The notes: generated from the sequence alone by a model not told the origin. DNA of 64,000 bases from Craurococcus roseus (GCF_039523795.1 NZ_BAAAFZ010000038.1:62001-126000), one strand, 5' to 3'. Shown: positions 54,111-63,256, counted from the first letter of the stretch. Made by a program: numbers and translations.

Positions 54111-55715
54111 TCAGGGTGGAACGTTGAGGTAGCGCGAGGCTTCCGGCGGGGCCTCGGCCCGGTGCAGCGCGGCGGCGCGGGCGAGGGCCGCCAGGTCGTC
54201 GTCGGTGAGGCGTTGCGCTTCCCGCAAGTGCTCCGTCCAGTTCCCGACCGCCCAGAATTCGGCCCAACGCTCGGGGTGCGCGACGTCCTCGTACAACCGC
54301 CAAGTGAGGGCGCCGGAGCGCAGCCGCACCCGCCGCACCTCCCGCATGGCGTCGAGGAACGCGGCCCGGTCCGCGGGGTCGACCCGGTACCGCACCACCT
54401 CCAGCACCCGGCCCGACCGCTCGCCGAGGAGCTTTTCCAGCTCTGCCGCGGGCGCTTCCGGAACCGGCACGGCCGCCGCCGCCCCGCCGCCCTCCCGCGC
54501 CGCCGCGGGGTCGAGCCGCCAGGGCCGAACCGCGAGGGCGATCGCCATGCCGCCGAGCGACGCGGCGGCCAGGGCAGGTGCCACCCCGAACCGCGCGCCG
54601 ATCCAGCCGGCCAGGGCTGCGCCAAAGGCCATCATGCCGAAAAAGCTGAGCTGGTAGATGGCGATCGCCCGCGCCCGCACCCAGGCCGGCGCCGCCACCT
54701 GCGCCGACACGGCCAAGGTGCTGCCGGCGGCGATCCACGCGGCGCCGTAGAGCGCCATGGAGAGCGCCGCCGGCAGCCAATGCTCCGACAGCGCCAGCAG
54801 CCCCATTGCCAGCGCGACCACGAGCGAGGCGCGGAACACCAGCGCTCCCCGGTCCATCCGCGCTCGCAGGAAAGGCAGCACGAAGCCGGCTCCAACGGCG
54901 GAAGCGCCCATCACCCCCAGCATCAGGCCGAACGCCTCTGGCCCGAGGCCGAGCTGGCCGCGCACCAGCAGCGGCAACAGGCCCCACACGGCGGCCGCCG
55001 GCAGGAAGAAGGCGCAGGCGCGCAGGATCGCCGCCTGCATGGCCGGGCTTGCGGCCACGAAGCGCAAACCGGCGCGCATGGCCCCGACCAGGTGCTCCTT
55101 GGGCAGCGTGTTGCGGCGGTCGGGGGGCCGCCGCCAAGCGATCAGCGCCACGATCAGCAACAGGAAGGCGAAGGCGTTGAGCGCGAAGGCCGCTTCCGGT
55201 CCCGCCGCCGCGATGGCGAAGCCGCCGAGCGCCGGCCCCACCGCCCGCGCCAGGTTGAACCCGATGCCGTTCAGCGCCACCGCGCCCACCAAGTCGTCGC
55301 GCGGCACCAGCTCCGGCGTGGTGGCGGCCCAGGCCGGGAAGTTGATCGCCGTCCCGGCGCCGATGCCGAAGGTGATGGCGAGCAGGCCCCAGGGCCCGAG
55401 CGCGTCCGTTGCGGCCAGCAGCGCCAGCAGCGCCGCCATCAGCAGCATCCAGAGTTGCGCCCCGATCAGGAAGCGGCGCCGGTCCACGATGTCCGCCAGC
55501 GCCCCCGCCGGCAGGGCGAGCAGGAACACCGGCAGCATGGACGCGGCCTGCACCATGCTGACCATGAAGGGGGAGGGGTCGAGGCTGGTCATGAGCCAGC
55601 CAGCGCCGGTGTTCTGCACCCACATGCCGGTGTTGCTCGCCAACGTGGCGAGCCAAAGGGTGCGGAACACGCGATGTCGCAGCGGGGAGAAGGCGCGGGG
55701 CAGGGGGACGGCCAT
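54111..55715 (-). CDS. MFS exporter with ABM-like C-terminal domain (EntS-type, MFS_3)
   Basis: A 534-residue transporter. Twelve helices over about residues 15-400 follow the EntS/MFS_3 pattern (FRTLWLATLASNTGMWVQNT, ALADIVDRRRFLIGAQLWML). A soluble C-terminal domain of ~110 residues (RVLEVVRYRVDPADRAAFLD to SRYLNVPP) resembles the antibiotic-biosynthesis monooxygenase/dimeric alpha-beta barrel fold, a known fusion in this family. ATG 55715 was chosen; an ATG at 55724 is three codons upstream. Substrate may be a siderophore, drug or metabolite. Confidence 0.87.
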   Translation of the reverse strand: MAVPLPRAFSPLRHRVFRTLWLATLASNTGMWVQNTGAGWLMTSLDPSPFMVSMVQAASMLPVFLLALPAGALADIVDRRRFLIGAQLWMLLMAALLALLAATDALGPWGLLAITFGIGAGTAINFPAWAATTPELVPRDDLVGAVALNGIGFNLARAVGPALGGFAIAAAGPEAAFALNAFAFLLLIVALIAWRRPPDRRNTLPKEHLVGAMRAGLRFVAASPAMQAAILRACAFFLPAAAVWGLLPLLVRGQLGLGPEAFGLMLGVMGASAVGAGFVLPFLRARMDRGALVFRASLVVALAMGLLALSEHWLPAALSMALYGAAWIAAGSTLAVSAQVAAPAWVRARAIAIYQLSFFGMMAFGAALAGWIGARFGVAPALAAASLGGMAIALAVRPWRLDPAAAREGGGAAAAVPVPEAPAAELEKLLGERSGRVLEVVRYRVDPADRAAFLDAMREVRRVRLRSGALTWRLYEDVAHPERWAEFWAVGNWTEHLREAQRLTDDDLAALARAAALHRAEAPPEASRYLNVPP

Positions 55716-55819
55716 GCGCCGCACCCTGCCAGCAAAGGGCCCAGGCAGCGACCGCGTCCCGCTCGGCCGGGCAAAGAAGGCCTTGGCGGACGGTCCCGGA
55801 CGGGCGCAAGATCGCCCGC

Positions 55820-56149
55820 ATGGCCGCCGAGCGCTTCTCCACCTTCGGGGAGTTCTGGCCCCATTATCTCCGCGAGCACGCGCGACCCGCGACGCGGGCG
55901 GTCCACGTCGGCGGCACCTGGGTCGCGCTGGCGGTGCTGCTGTCCGGCCTGCTCGCCGGCCCGTGGTGGCTGGTCCTGCTCGCGCCGGTGGTCGGCTACG
56001 GCTGCGCCTGGGTCTCGCACATGCTCATCGAGCGCAACCGGCCCGCCACCTTCACCCACCCGGCTTGGTCGCTGCTCGGCGACCTGCGGCTGGCCTGGCT
56101 GGCCGCGACGGGCCGGCTCGGGCCGGAGCTGCGGCGGAACGGCTTGTAG
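55820..56149 (+). CDS. DUF962/Mpo1-like membrane protein
   Basis: A 109-residue protein of the DUF962 family, related to yeast Mpo1, a dioxygenase for 2-hydroxy fatty acids. FWPHYLREHARPATRAVHVG carries the conserved histidines, and VGYGCAWVSHMLIERNRPAT has the second H-rich motif (SHxxxERN). Two TMs lie between (about residues 32-66). Function in bacteria is unproven. The gene ends 10 bp from the convergent histidine kinase gene. Confidence 0.82.
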   Translation: MAAERFSTFGEFWPHYLREHARPATRAVHVGGTWVALAVLLSGLLAGPWWLVLLAPVVGYGCAWVSHMLIERNRPATFTHPAWSLLGDLRLAWLAATGRLGPELRRNGL

Positions 56150-56159
56150 CAGACGGGCG

Positions 56160-57677
56160 TCACGGAGCGACGGCGCGAGCCGCCGGCATGGCGATGTCGC
56201 AGACGAGCCCGACCGCGCGCCAGTCCCGCTCCACCCGGCCGCCGAGCTGGTCGCGGATCGTCCCTTCGAGCACGCGCGAGCCGAAGCCGCACCGCTCCGG
56301 CCTGCCCCGCAAGGCGGGGCCGCCCGTCTCCGCCCAGCGCAGCCGCAGCACCCCGGCGGGGCGGTCGAGGGCCCAGTCGAGCGCGACCCGCCCCTCCGCC
56401 GCCGAGAGCGCCCCGTGCTTCAGCGCGTTGGTGGCCAACTCGTGCAGCGCCATCGAGACGGGCTGCACGGCGGCCGCGGCGAGCGTGACCTCCGGCCCGC
56501 CGAACCGCACCCTCCCGGCCGGTCCGCCCTGCGCGAAGGCCGCCAGGGTGTCCTCCGCCAACGCCCCCAACGGCGTGCCCGACCGTGTCCGGTCCGCGAG
56601 CATCGCCTGCGCCCGGGCGATGGCGGCTACGCGGCCTTCGACGGCGCGGGCGAAGGCAGGCACGGTGTCGGCGCGGGTCAAGCGCAGCACGGCCTGCACC
56701 ACGGCGAGGGCGTTGCGGGCGCGGTGGTCCACCTCACGCGCCAGGAGGTCGCGCCTCGCTTCCGAGCGGCGACGCTCCGTAACGTCCTCCAGCATCAGGC
56801 TCACTGCGGGCACGCCGCCGCTGTCACCCGTGCCGGCCTCCGCCGGATGCGGCAACACGGGCTGCAGGCTCGCCACCCAATGGCGGGGCGCGCCGGCGTC
56901 GTCCGGGGCGCATTCCAACTCGATCCCGGTCGCCGCGACGCCGGTCTCGACCACGCGCCGGTGCCCGGCCCGCACCCCCGCCAGCGCCGAGGAGGGCAGC
57001 ACCTCCTCCAGCGACCGGCCGCAAGGCGGCGCCTGCGGCACCCCGAGCATGGCGGCCAGGCGCGCGTTGAGGTTCAGGAGCTTGCCGCCGCGGTCGAGCA
57101 GCGCGAGGCCCACCGGGACCGTGTCGTAAACGGCGCGCAACTCCGCCAGCGCCCGCGCCGCGGCGGTTTCGGCGGTCCGGCGCACGGTCACGTCGAAGGT
57201 CACGCCGGCGGCGTGCACCGCGCGCCCGGTCGCCGGGTCTCGCGCCGTCACCCGGCCCTGCGACCGCAACCACCGCACCGACCCGTCCGGGTGGACCACG
57301 CGGAACTCCACCGCGTCGAACTCGTCCTCGCCGGGCGACCGCGCCATCGCGCGGCGAATGGTTTCGGCGGCCATGGCGCGGTCATCCGGGTGCACCGCCG
57401 CCAGCACCTCCATCCGGGAGCGCAGCGATCCCGGCGGCCGGCCGTAAAGCTCTTCGCGCCCGACCGATCCCCAGGTCGTATCGCCAACGAAATCCCAATC
57501 CCAGGTCGCCATCCGCGCCGCGTCGAGCGCGAGCCGCAGCCGCGCCTCGCTTTCCGCAAGGGCGGCGCGGCTGGCTTCCAAGTCGGCGTTGGCGCGGCGG
57601 AGCGCCGCGTTCGCGGCCGAGATTTCTGCCAAGTGGGCGCGGCTCTCGGCCAGATCGCGCTCCATGCCGGGGCCCAT
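56160..57677 (-). CDS. HWE-family sensor histidine kinase with PAS domains
   Basis: A 505-residue soluble kinase. A short coiled coil (ESRAHLAEISAANAALRRAN) leads into PAS 1 (about 55-175, ATWDWDFVGDTTWGSVGREE) and PAS 2 (about 190-310). The phosphoacceptor region is REVDHRARNALAVVQAVLRL, the N-box HELATNALKHGALS, and LRWAETGGPAL has the W-x-E motif that gives the HWE name. HWE kinases are common in alphaproteobacteria. No TM and no response regulator gene are present nearby. ATG 57677 was chosen; ATG 57665 is possible. It diverges from a purine permease gene. Confidence 0.88.
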   Translation of the reverse strand: MGPGMERDLAESRAHLAEISAANAALRRANADLEASRAALAESEARLRLALDAARMATWDWDFVGDTTWGSVGREELYGRPPGSLRSRMEVLAAVHPDDRAMAAETIRRAMARSPGEDEFDAVEFRVVHPDGSVRWLRSQGRVTARDPATGRAVHAAGVTFDVTVRRTAETAAARALAELRAVYDTVPVGLALLDRGGKLLNLNARLAAMLGVPQAPPCGRSLEEVLPSSALAGVRAGHRRVVETGVAATGIELECAPDDAGAPRHWVASLQPVLPHPAEAGTGDSGGVPAVSLMLEDVTERRRSEARRDLLAREVDHRARNALAVVQAVLRLTRADTVPAFARAVEGRVAAIARAQAMLADRTRSGTPLGALAEDTLAAFAQGGPAGRVRFGGPEVTLAAAAVQPVSMALHELATNALKHGALSAAEGRVALDWALDRPAGVLRLRWAETGGPALRGRPERCGFGSRVLEGTIRDQLGGRVERDWRAVGLVCDIAMPAARAVAP

Positions 57678-57776
57678 GTCCCGCTCCAACGCCAAAACGG
57701 TTCCGGCGGAGCGCCGGATCTTCCAGGTTGTGACATTGCGGCATGGACCCGAGAAAAGCAGCAGGATTTTCGTTTC

Positions 57777-57794
57777 GGCGCGGGTATACGCGCC
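57777..57794. promoter_or_regulatory. Inverted repeat in the divergent kinase/permease promoter region
   Basis: GGCGCG (57777-57782) and CGCGCC (57789-57794) flank GGTATA in the 162-bp gap between the divergent starts at 57677 and 57840. It could be an operator for either gene; evidence is only the symmetry and position. Confidence 0.3.
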
Positions 57795-57839
57795 GCGGCC
57801 CCGGTGGCGGCGGCCGGGGCTTTCCGGAAGGGGGTGTCG

Positions 57840-59126
57840 ATGGAGCGGTTCTTCGGCCTGCGGGAGCGCGGCACCACCGCGCGGCGGGAGGCGTTGGCCG
57901 GCGCCACCACCTTCTTGACGATGGCGTACATCCTCGCCGTCAACCCGCAGATCCTGGCGCAAGCCGGCATCGACGCGGGCGCCGCATTCGTCGCCACCTG
58001 CCTCGCGGCGGCGATCGGCTCGGCGCTGATGGGCCTGCTCGCCAACCTGCCCATCGCCCTGGCGCCGGGGATGGGGCTGAACGCCTACTTCACCTTCGCC
58101 GTGGTGCTCGGCGCCGGCGTGTCCTGGCAGGCGGCTCTCGGCGCGGTGTTCCTCTCCGGCCTGCTCTTCTTGGCCGTGTCGCTGCTGCGGGTGCGGGAAT
58201 GGCTGGTGAACGGCATCCCGCTCTCGCTCAAGCTCGGCATCGCCGCCGGCATCGGCTTCTTCCTCGGCCTGATCGGGCTGCGCGCCATGGGCCTCGTGGT
58301 CGCCAATCCGGCGACGCTGGTGGGCCTCGGGCCGCTCGGCGCGCCGGCGACGCTGCTCGCCTGCGCCGGCTTCGTGCTGATCGCCGGACTCTCGGCGCGC
58401 GAGGTGCCGGGCGCCATCGTCATCGGCATCCTGGCCACGGCGGCGCTCGGCATCCCGTTCGGCCTCACCACCTTCAAGGGCCTGGTGAGCCTGCCGCCCT
58501 CGCTCGCGCCGACCTTCCTGCAACTCGACATCGCCGGCGCCCTGCAACTCGGCGTGCTCGGCATCGTCTTCACCTTTTTCCTCGTGGACTTGCTCGATAA
58601 CACCGGCACCCTGATCGCCACCACGCACCGCGCCGGCCTCATGCGGCCCGATGGCTCCGTGCCGAACCTCGGCCGCGCGCTGATGGCGGACTCGGGCGGC
58701 GCGGTGATCGGCGCCGCGCTCGGCACGTCCACCACCGTCAGCTACATCGAGAGCGCGGCCGGCATCGGCGCCGGCGGGCGCACCGGCCTCACCGCTCTGG
58801 TGGTCGCGGCGCTGTTCCTGCTGGCGCTGTTCCTGGCGCCGCTCGCCGCCTCCGTGCCGGGCTTCGCCACCGCGCCAGCGCTGGTGTTCGTCGCCTGCCT
58901 GATGGCGCAGGCGCTGCGCGGCCTGCCGTGGGACGACGCCACCGACTACGTGCCGGCGGTGGTCACGGCGCTCGCCATGCCCTTCACCTTCTCCATCGCC
59001 ACCGGCATCGGCCTCGGCTTCATCGCCCATGCCCTGCTCAAGGCCGTGGCCGGGCGCGCGGGCGAGGTGAGCGGCGCGGTGTGGCTGATCGCGGCGCTCT
59101 GCGCGGTCAAGTTCGCCCTGGGCTGA
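57840..59126 (+). CDS. NCS2-family purine permease (AzgA-like)
   Basis: A 428-residue polytopic transporter. MERFFGLRERGTTARREALA, GATTFLTMAYILAVNPQILA, LAPGMGLNAYFTFAVVLGAG, VDLLDNTGTLIATTHRAGLM and TSTTVSYIESAAGIGAGGRT are the signature elements of the AzgA (adenine/guanine/hypoxanthine) branch of NCS2. It imports purine bases by proton symport. The ATG at 57840 has GGAAGGGGG upstream; an in-frame GTG at 57834 is an alternative. It is a single-gene unit on the plus strand. Confidence 0.9.
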   Translation: MERFFGLRERGTTARREALAGATTFLTMAYILAVNPQILAQAGIDAGAAFVATCLAAAIGSALMGLLANLPIALAPGMGLNAYFTFAVVLGAGVSWQAALGAVFLSGLLFLAVSLLRVREWLVNGIPLSLKLGIAAGIGFFLGLIGLRAMGLVVANPATLVGLGPLGAPATLLACAGFVLIAGLSAREVPGAIVIGILATAALGIPFGLTTFKGLVSLPPSLAPTFLQLDIAGALQLGVLGIVFTFFLVDLLDNTGTLIATTHRAGLMRPDGSVPNLGRALMADSGGAVIGAALGTSTTVSYIESAAGIGAGGRTGLTALVVAALFLLALFLAPLAASVPGFATAPALVFVACLMAQALRGLPWDDATDYVPAVVTALAMPFTFSIATGIGLGFIAHALLKAVAGRAGEVSGAVWLIAALCAVKFALG

Positions 59127-59203
59127 AGCGGCCCGCGGCGCCGGCGGCTGCGCGCCGATAGCCCGGCGTCCGATGCTCCCCCGGCTAGGGAGGGAACCGC
59201 GCC

Positions 59204-60175
59204 ATGAAGCGCCGCAGCCTGATCGCCGCCACGGCCGGCGGCCTCGCCTCGCCTGTCGTCGCCCATGCCCAGGCGGGCTGGCCGGACCGGCCGATCCGCT
59301 TGGTGGTGCCTTTCGCCGCCGGCACCAGCACCGACATCATCGGCCGGCTTGTGGCGGCGCAGCTCTCCAGGGGTTCGGGCGGCGCCGCGGTGCCGGTGGA
59401 CAACCGCGCCGGCGCGGGCGGCTCCATCGCCGCGCTGCACGTCGCGCAGCAGCCGCCAGACGGCGCCACGCTGCTGCTCAGCGCCATCGGCACCCACGCC
59501 GTCAACCCGCACCTCATGCGCGACCTGCAATACGACCCGATGCGCGACTTCACACCCCTCGTGGCGCACAGCCGGACGCGCATCCTGCTGGTGGTCCGCC
59601 CGCAGTTCGGGCCGCGTACGATGGCCGAGTTCCTGGACCTCGCGCGCGCCCGCTCCGTTTCGGTCGCCTCGCCGGGCACCGGGACCACCGGCCACCTCGG
59701 CCACGCGCTGCTGACCACCGCGACGGGCATAGAGATGCTGCACGCGCCCTACCGCGACGGCGGACGCGCCGTTACGGACCTGCTGGGCGGCCGCATCGAC
59801 GCGATGTTCTACCACACGCAATTCGTGCGCCCGCACATCGAAGCCGGCGCGATGCTGGGCCTCGGCATCACCGGCCCCGGCCGCAGCGAGGCGTTGCCGG
59901 AGGTCCCCAGCATGGCCGAGGTCGGCCTGCCGCAAGTGGACGTCGTGGGCTGGTGGGCCGTGCACGGCCCGGCCGGCCTGCCGGCGCCGATTGTGGCGCG
60001 CGTCAACGGCGTGCTGAACGCCGCCCTGCGCGAGCCGGAGACGCTTGCGGCTTTCGCCCGCAGCGGCGTGGAGCCGATGGGCGGCGCGCCCGCCGACCTC
60101 GGCGCCTTCGTGCGCCGGGAGCACGAGCGCTGGGGCGAGGTGGTGCGGCGGGCGCGGATGACGGCGGACGGTTGA
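59204..60175 (+). CDS. Bug/TctC-family tripartite tricarboxylate-type substrate-binding protein
   Basis: A 323-residue periplasmic protein. The signal peptide is KRRSLIAATAGGLASPVVAH with cleavage near HAQ about residue 23. WPDRPIRLVVPFAAGTSTDI and NRAGAGGSIAALHVAQQPPD are the Bug hallmarks, followed by PYRDGGRAVTDLLGGRIDAM. Bug proteins bind carboxylates such as citrate, aspartate or nicotinate. No TctA/TctB membrane genes are adjacent, so it is an orphan binding protein, common in this family. Confidence 0.9.
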   Translation: MKRRSLIAATAGGLASPVVAHAQAGWPDRPIRLVVPFAAGTSTDIIGRLVAAQLSRGSGGAAVPVDNRAGAGGSIAALHVAQQPPDGATLLLSAIGTHAVNPHLMRDLQYDPMRDFTPLVAHSRTRILLVVRPQFGPRTMAEFLDLARARSVSVASPGTGTTGHLGHALLTTATGIEMLHAPYRDGGRAVTDLLGGRIDAMFYHTQFVRPHIEAGAMLGLGITGPGRSEALPEVPSMAEVGLPQVDVVGWWAVHGPAGLPAPIVARVNGVLNAALREPETLAAFARSGVEPMGGAPADLGAFVRREHERWGEVVRRARMTADG

Positions 60176-60193
60176 CGGCGGGGAACCCCGCCG
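60176..60193 (+). terminator. Stem-loop directly after the Bug gene
   Basis: CGGCGGGG (60176-60183) and CCCCGCCG (60186-60193) form a perfect 8-bp inverted repeat beginning at the base after the stop codon, with a minimal AA between arms. No T-tract follows. Probable transcript-end hairpin. Confidence 0.45.
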
Positions 60194-60301
60194 CTCCGGT
60201 CGGAAGCGCCGCACGCGGCCGCGCCCTGCGTCCCGGCCGATGGCCGAATGCGGCGCGTCCCTCCGCCCGTGCGACGGCGCGTGCGCGCCGCTTCCGGTCA
60301 T

Positions 60302-60323
60302 CGATCGCGCGGAGGCGCGATCG
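60302..60323. repeat. Perfect 9-bp stem with tetraloop between convergent genes
   Basis: CGATCGCGC (60302-60310) and GCGCGATCG (60315-60323) flank GGAG in the 283-bp gap between the convergent Bug and nitronate monooxygenase genes. No gene is supportable in this gap. It may be a bidirectional transcript end or a dispersed palindromic unit. Confidence 0.45.
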
Positions 60324-60458
60324 GGAGCCGTCGGGCGAGGCACGCCGACCGGACTGGGCGACCCCACGCCCACGCACGCCCCCGGCGGCCGCGCGGCGCC
60401 GCGGGGATTGCCGGGTCGACGGGCGCTCCGCTCCGGCGGTGCCGGGCGCCGCGCCAGA

Positions 60459-61538
60459 TCAAGGCGACAACGCTTGCGCCCCGTCCCACAGCAGCCGCAC
60501 CACGTCGCCCGCCGGCTCCGCGCGCGCCAAGGCGGCGCCCTGGCCCGCCCAGGCCTGCATGGCGCCGGCGTCGCCAGCCTTTTCCGCCGCCGCCCGCACA
60601 GCCCCCATCAGCGCCCGCTGCACCGGGTAGGGTGCGGCCTCGACGCCGCTGCCTGCCGCGAAGGCCTCCGTCACCCGGTTGCGGAGCCCGCGCGCCAAGC
60701 GGCCGCTGAAGGCCCGCGTCAGCACCGTGTCCTCCGGCCGCGCGCCGGCGAGCGCTTCGGCCCACCTGGGATGGACCGCCGCTTCCGGGCAGCGCAGGAA
60801 CGCGGTGCCGGCCTGCACCGCGCTGGCGCCCAGGGTCAACGCCGCCGCCACCCCGCGGCCGTCCATGATCCCGCCCGCGGCTATCACCGGCACCGAGACC
60901 GCGTCCGCCACCTGCGGCAGCAACGCGAACAGCCCGACCGTCTGCGCATCCGCCGCGCCCGGCTCGAAGGAGCCGCGGTGCCCGCCCGCCTCGGCGCCTT
61001 GCGCCACCACGGCGTCGGCGCCGGCCGCTTCGGCGGCTCGCGCTTCCGCCGCCGTGGTGGCATTGGCGAACCAGGCGATGCCGCGCGCCTTCAACTCCGC
61101 CGCGAAGTCCGGCGGGAACAGGCCCATGATGGACGACACCGCCGGCGGCGCCGCCTCGAGGATGGCGTCCAACTGCGCGCCGAAGTCCGGCAGGAATGGG
61201 CCGGGGCCCGCCTCGGGCACGGCGATGCCACCGCCCACGCGCGACAGCACGGCGCGCACCCGCGCCTCGTGCCCGGCGTCCCGCAATGGAGGCGGATCGG
61301 GAATCCACACGTTGATCTGGAAACCGCCGTTGCTGCGGCCCCGGAACTCCGCCGCCCAATCGCGGATGCCTTCCGGCGCGGTCAGCAACGCCCCCAGCGC
61401 GCCGAGCCCGCCCGCGTTGGCCACAGCGGCGGCCAAGGGCGCCGGGCTGGCGCCTGCCATCGGCGCCTGGAGGATCGGCGCGCGCAGCCCGAATCGGGCG
61501 CAGAAGGCGAGGGCGCGGTCTCGAGCGGCGGCGGGCAT
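60459..61538 (-). CDS. Nitronate monooxygenase-family protein
   Basis: A 359-residue FMN TIM-barrel protein of the NMO/2-nitropropane dioxygenase family. LRAPILQAPMAGASPAPLAA at the N-terminus, AQGAEAGGHRGSFEPGAADA with the catalytic-type histidine, and GGIMDGRGVAAALTLGASAV with GTAFLRCPEA for FMN phosphate are all present. It oxidises alkyl nitronates; some relatives act as FabK-like enoyl reductases. ATG 61538 was chosen since conserved sequence begins within a few codons. It lies 101 bp downstream of the CoA transferase gene on the same strand. Confidence 0.88.
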   Translation of the reverse strand: MPAAARDRALAFCARFGLRAPILQAPMAGASPAPLAAAVANAGGLGALGALLTAPEGIRDWAAEFRGRSNGGFQINVWIPDPPPLRDAGHEARVRAVLSRVGGGIAVPEAGPGPFLPDFGAQLDAILEAAPPAVSSIMGLFPPDFAAELKARGIAWFANATTAAEARAAEAAGADAVVAQGAEAGGHRGSFEPGAADAQTVGLFALLPQVADAVSVPVIAAGGIMDGRGVAAALTLGASAVQAGTAFLRCPEAAVHPRWAEALAGARPEDTVLTRAFSGRLARGLRNRVTEAFAAGSGVEAAPYPVQRALMGAVRAAAEKAGDAGAMQAWAGQGAALARAEPAGDVVRLLWDGAQALSP

Positions 61539-61639
61539 GGATGGGCTGCCTTCTCCGGCGGCGTTGGCCGCCGAAGGTGCTCCGGGGCGGTGGCGCGAGC
61601 AACCGACCCGGTGTGCCGGCTGCCCCCATCCGCGCCGGG

Positions 61640-62872
61640 TCAGTCGCCGGCCGGCGCCCCTGCCAGCACCACCACACCCCGCGTCTCCAGGCCGCGCACT
61701 TCGTCCTCCCCGTAACCCAGTTCCGCCAGCACCTCCGCCGTGTGCTCGCCCAGGCGCGGCGCGTGGCGGCGGACGGAGGCGGGCGTCGCGGCGAAGCGCG
61801 CCGCCGGCCGCGGCTGGCGCAGCCGGCCCTCGGTCGGGTGCTCCGACACCGGGAACATGCCCACGGCGTCCAAGTGCGGGTGCGACGGCAGATCCTCCAA
61901 GCGGGTGAAGGCGGTGGCCGGGATGTCGAGCCGCTCGCACAGCGCCAGCCACTCGGCCGTGGTCCGCGCGCGGGCGATCCCCGCCACGGCGGCGTAGACC
62001 GCGCCGATGTTGGCGTTGCGCGTCGCCGCGTCATCCGTGCCGAGCGCCTCCACCAACTCCGGCCGCCCCGCCGCGGTGAAGAACGCCCGCCAGTGCGCGC
62101 CGGTGTAGGGGAGGAGGGTGATCCATCCGTCCGCGGTCCGCACAGGCTTGCGCTGGCGCAGCCGCTCGTAGCCCGGCGGACCGGCCGGCGGCTCGAAAGC
62201 CATGCCGCCCAGGTGCTCCACGCCGACGAAGGCGGCGAGCGTTTCCAGCATCGGCACCTCCACGAGTTGGCCCTCGCCCGTGCGCTCCCGGTGCAGCAAG
62301 GCGGCGAGCACGGCGGAGAGCAGCGCCATGCCGGTGATCTTGTCCGCGACCAGGCTAGGCACGAAGGCGGGCGGCCCGTCCTCGCCCCCGACCACGGCGG
62401 CCAAGCCGCTCGCGGCCTGGATGATCTCGTCGAAGGCGGGTCGCGCCCGGTGCGGCCCGTCCTGCCCGAAGCCGGTGGCGACAGCGTAGACGAGCCGCGG
62501 GTTCAACGCCGCGCAAGCCTCCCAGCCGAAGCCCAGGCGCGTCATGCCGGCAGGGCGGACGTTGGTGACGAGCGCGTCCATGCGCGGAAGGAGCCGCCGC
62601 AGCACCTCCGCGCCTTCTGGCGCCTTCAGGTCGAGGCAAAGGGAGCGCTTGTTGCGGTTCACCCCCAGGAAAACGGAGGCCATGCCACGGTGCCGGGACA
62701 CGCCCGAGGCCCGCACGAGGTCACCCACCGGCGGCTCGACCTTGATGACTTCCGCGCCCCAGTCGCCCAAGGTCTGCGTGGCAAAGGGGCCGAGCACGAC
62801 CCCGGTCAGATCCAGGATTCGGATGCCCCGCAAAGGGCCGGTCGCCGCCGTCGCCGCACCATCATCGTCCAT
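61640..62872 (-). CDS. CaiB/BaiF-family (class III) CoA transferase
   Basis: A 410-residue family III CoA transferase, usual length. GIRILDLTGVVLGPFATQTL, GDWGAEVIKVEPPVGDLVRA and FLGVNRNKRSLCLDLKAPEG are the family N-terminal motifs; the conserved catalytic aspartate is in SLVADKITGMALLS. It moves CoA between acids such as oxalate, carnitine or arylsuccinates. The substrate cannot be read from sequence. It may be co-transcribed with the nitronate monooxygenase gene. Confidence 0.9.
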   Translation of the reverse strand: MDDDGAATAATGPLRGIRILDLTGVVLGPFATQTLGDWGAEVIKVEPPVGDLVRASGVSRHRGMASVFLGVNRNKRSLCLDLKAPEGAEVLRRLLPRMDALVTNVRPAGMTRLGFGWEACAALNPRLVYAVATGFGQDGPHRARPAFDEIIQAASGLAAVVGGEDGPPAFVPSLVADKITGMALLSAVLAALLHRERTGEGQLVEVPMLETLAAFVGVEHLGGMAFEPPAGPPGYERLRQRKPVRTADGWITLLPYTGAHWRAFFTAAGRPELVEALGTDDAATRNANIGAVYAAVAGIARARTTAEWLALCERLDIPATAFTRLEDLPSHPHLDAVGMFPVSEHPTEGRLRQPRPAARFAATPASVRRHAPRLGEHTAEVLAELGYGEDEVRGLETRGVVVLAGAPAGD

Positions 62873-62924
62873 GCCGCCGTGCCCCCGCCCGTGCCGCGAC
62901 GATAGGCGAGGGGAGGCGGGTGCG

Positions 62925-63143
62925 TCAGCCGGTCAGCGGCTCCGGCATCAGGCGGTAGTCGACGTAGTCCGGCGTCAGCAACAGGGCTTCCACCTCCGCC
63001 TCGTCGGCGTCGAACCAGCGCGCGTGGTCGCGGCTGAGCGTCCAGCGGCACTCACTCTTTTCGCCTTGGTCGTGGTAACCAGCGAAGTAGTAGACCGGGT
63101 CAGCCGGATCCTGGCTGACGGCTGCGATGATGCGTTTGGCCAT
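62925..63143 (-). CDS. Hypothetical small acidic protein
   Basis: A 72-residue protein not recognised. It is rich in aromatic and acidic residues (DPADPVYYFAGYHDQGEK, DHARWFDADEAEVEALLLTP), a composition unlike random GC-rich frames, which supports it being real. There is no signal peptide or TM. I prefer ATG 63143 (MAKRIIAAVSQDP); in-frame ATGs at 63203 and 63227 would add a less structured leader. It is preceded by the AT-rich inverted repeat at 63257-63308. Confidence 0.55.
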   Translation of the reverse strand: MAKRIIAAVSQDPADPVYYFAGYHDQGEKSECRWTLSRDHARWFDADEAEVEALLLTPDYVDYRLMPEPLTG

Positions 63144-63256
63144 GGTGCTGCCCCGTCCGAGGTTCGCTGCGCCACCGGGCGCCGACGCCGAATGTTGCGA
63201 CATCGGTTCGATAACGCGCAATGCCATGCCGGTCCAGCGCGATCACAATTCCGAGC

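Noticed and set aside
57678..57839. Possible purine riboswitch before the purine permease
   Set aside because: No purine-aptamer junction sequences or three-helix layout can be drawn, and the class is rare in alphaproteobacteria.
60240..60458. Plus-strand frame through the Bug/NMO gap
   Set aside because: No conserved motif, biased to arginine/alanine/proline, and continues antisense into the nitronate monooxygenase gene.
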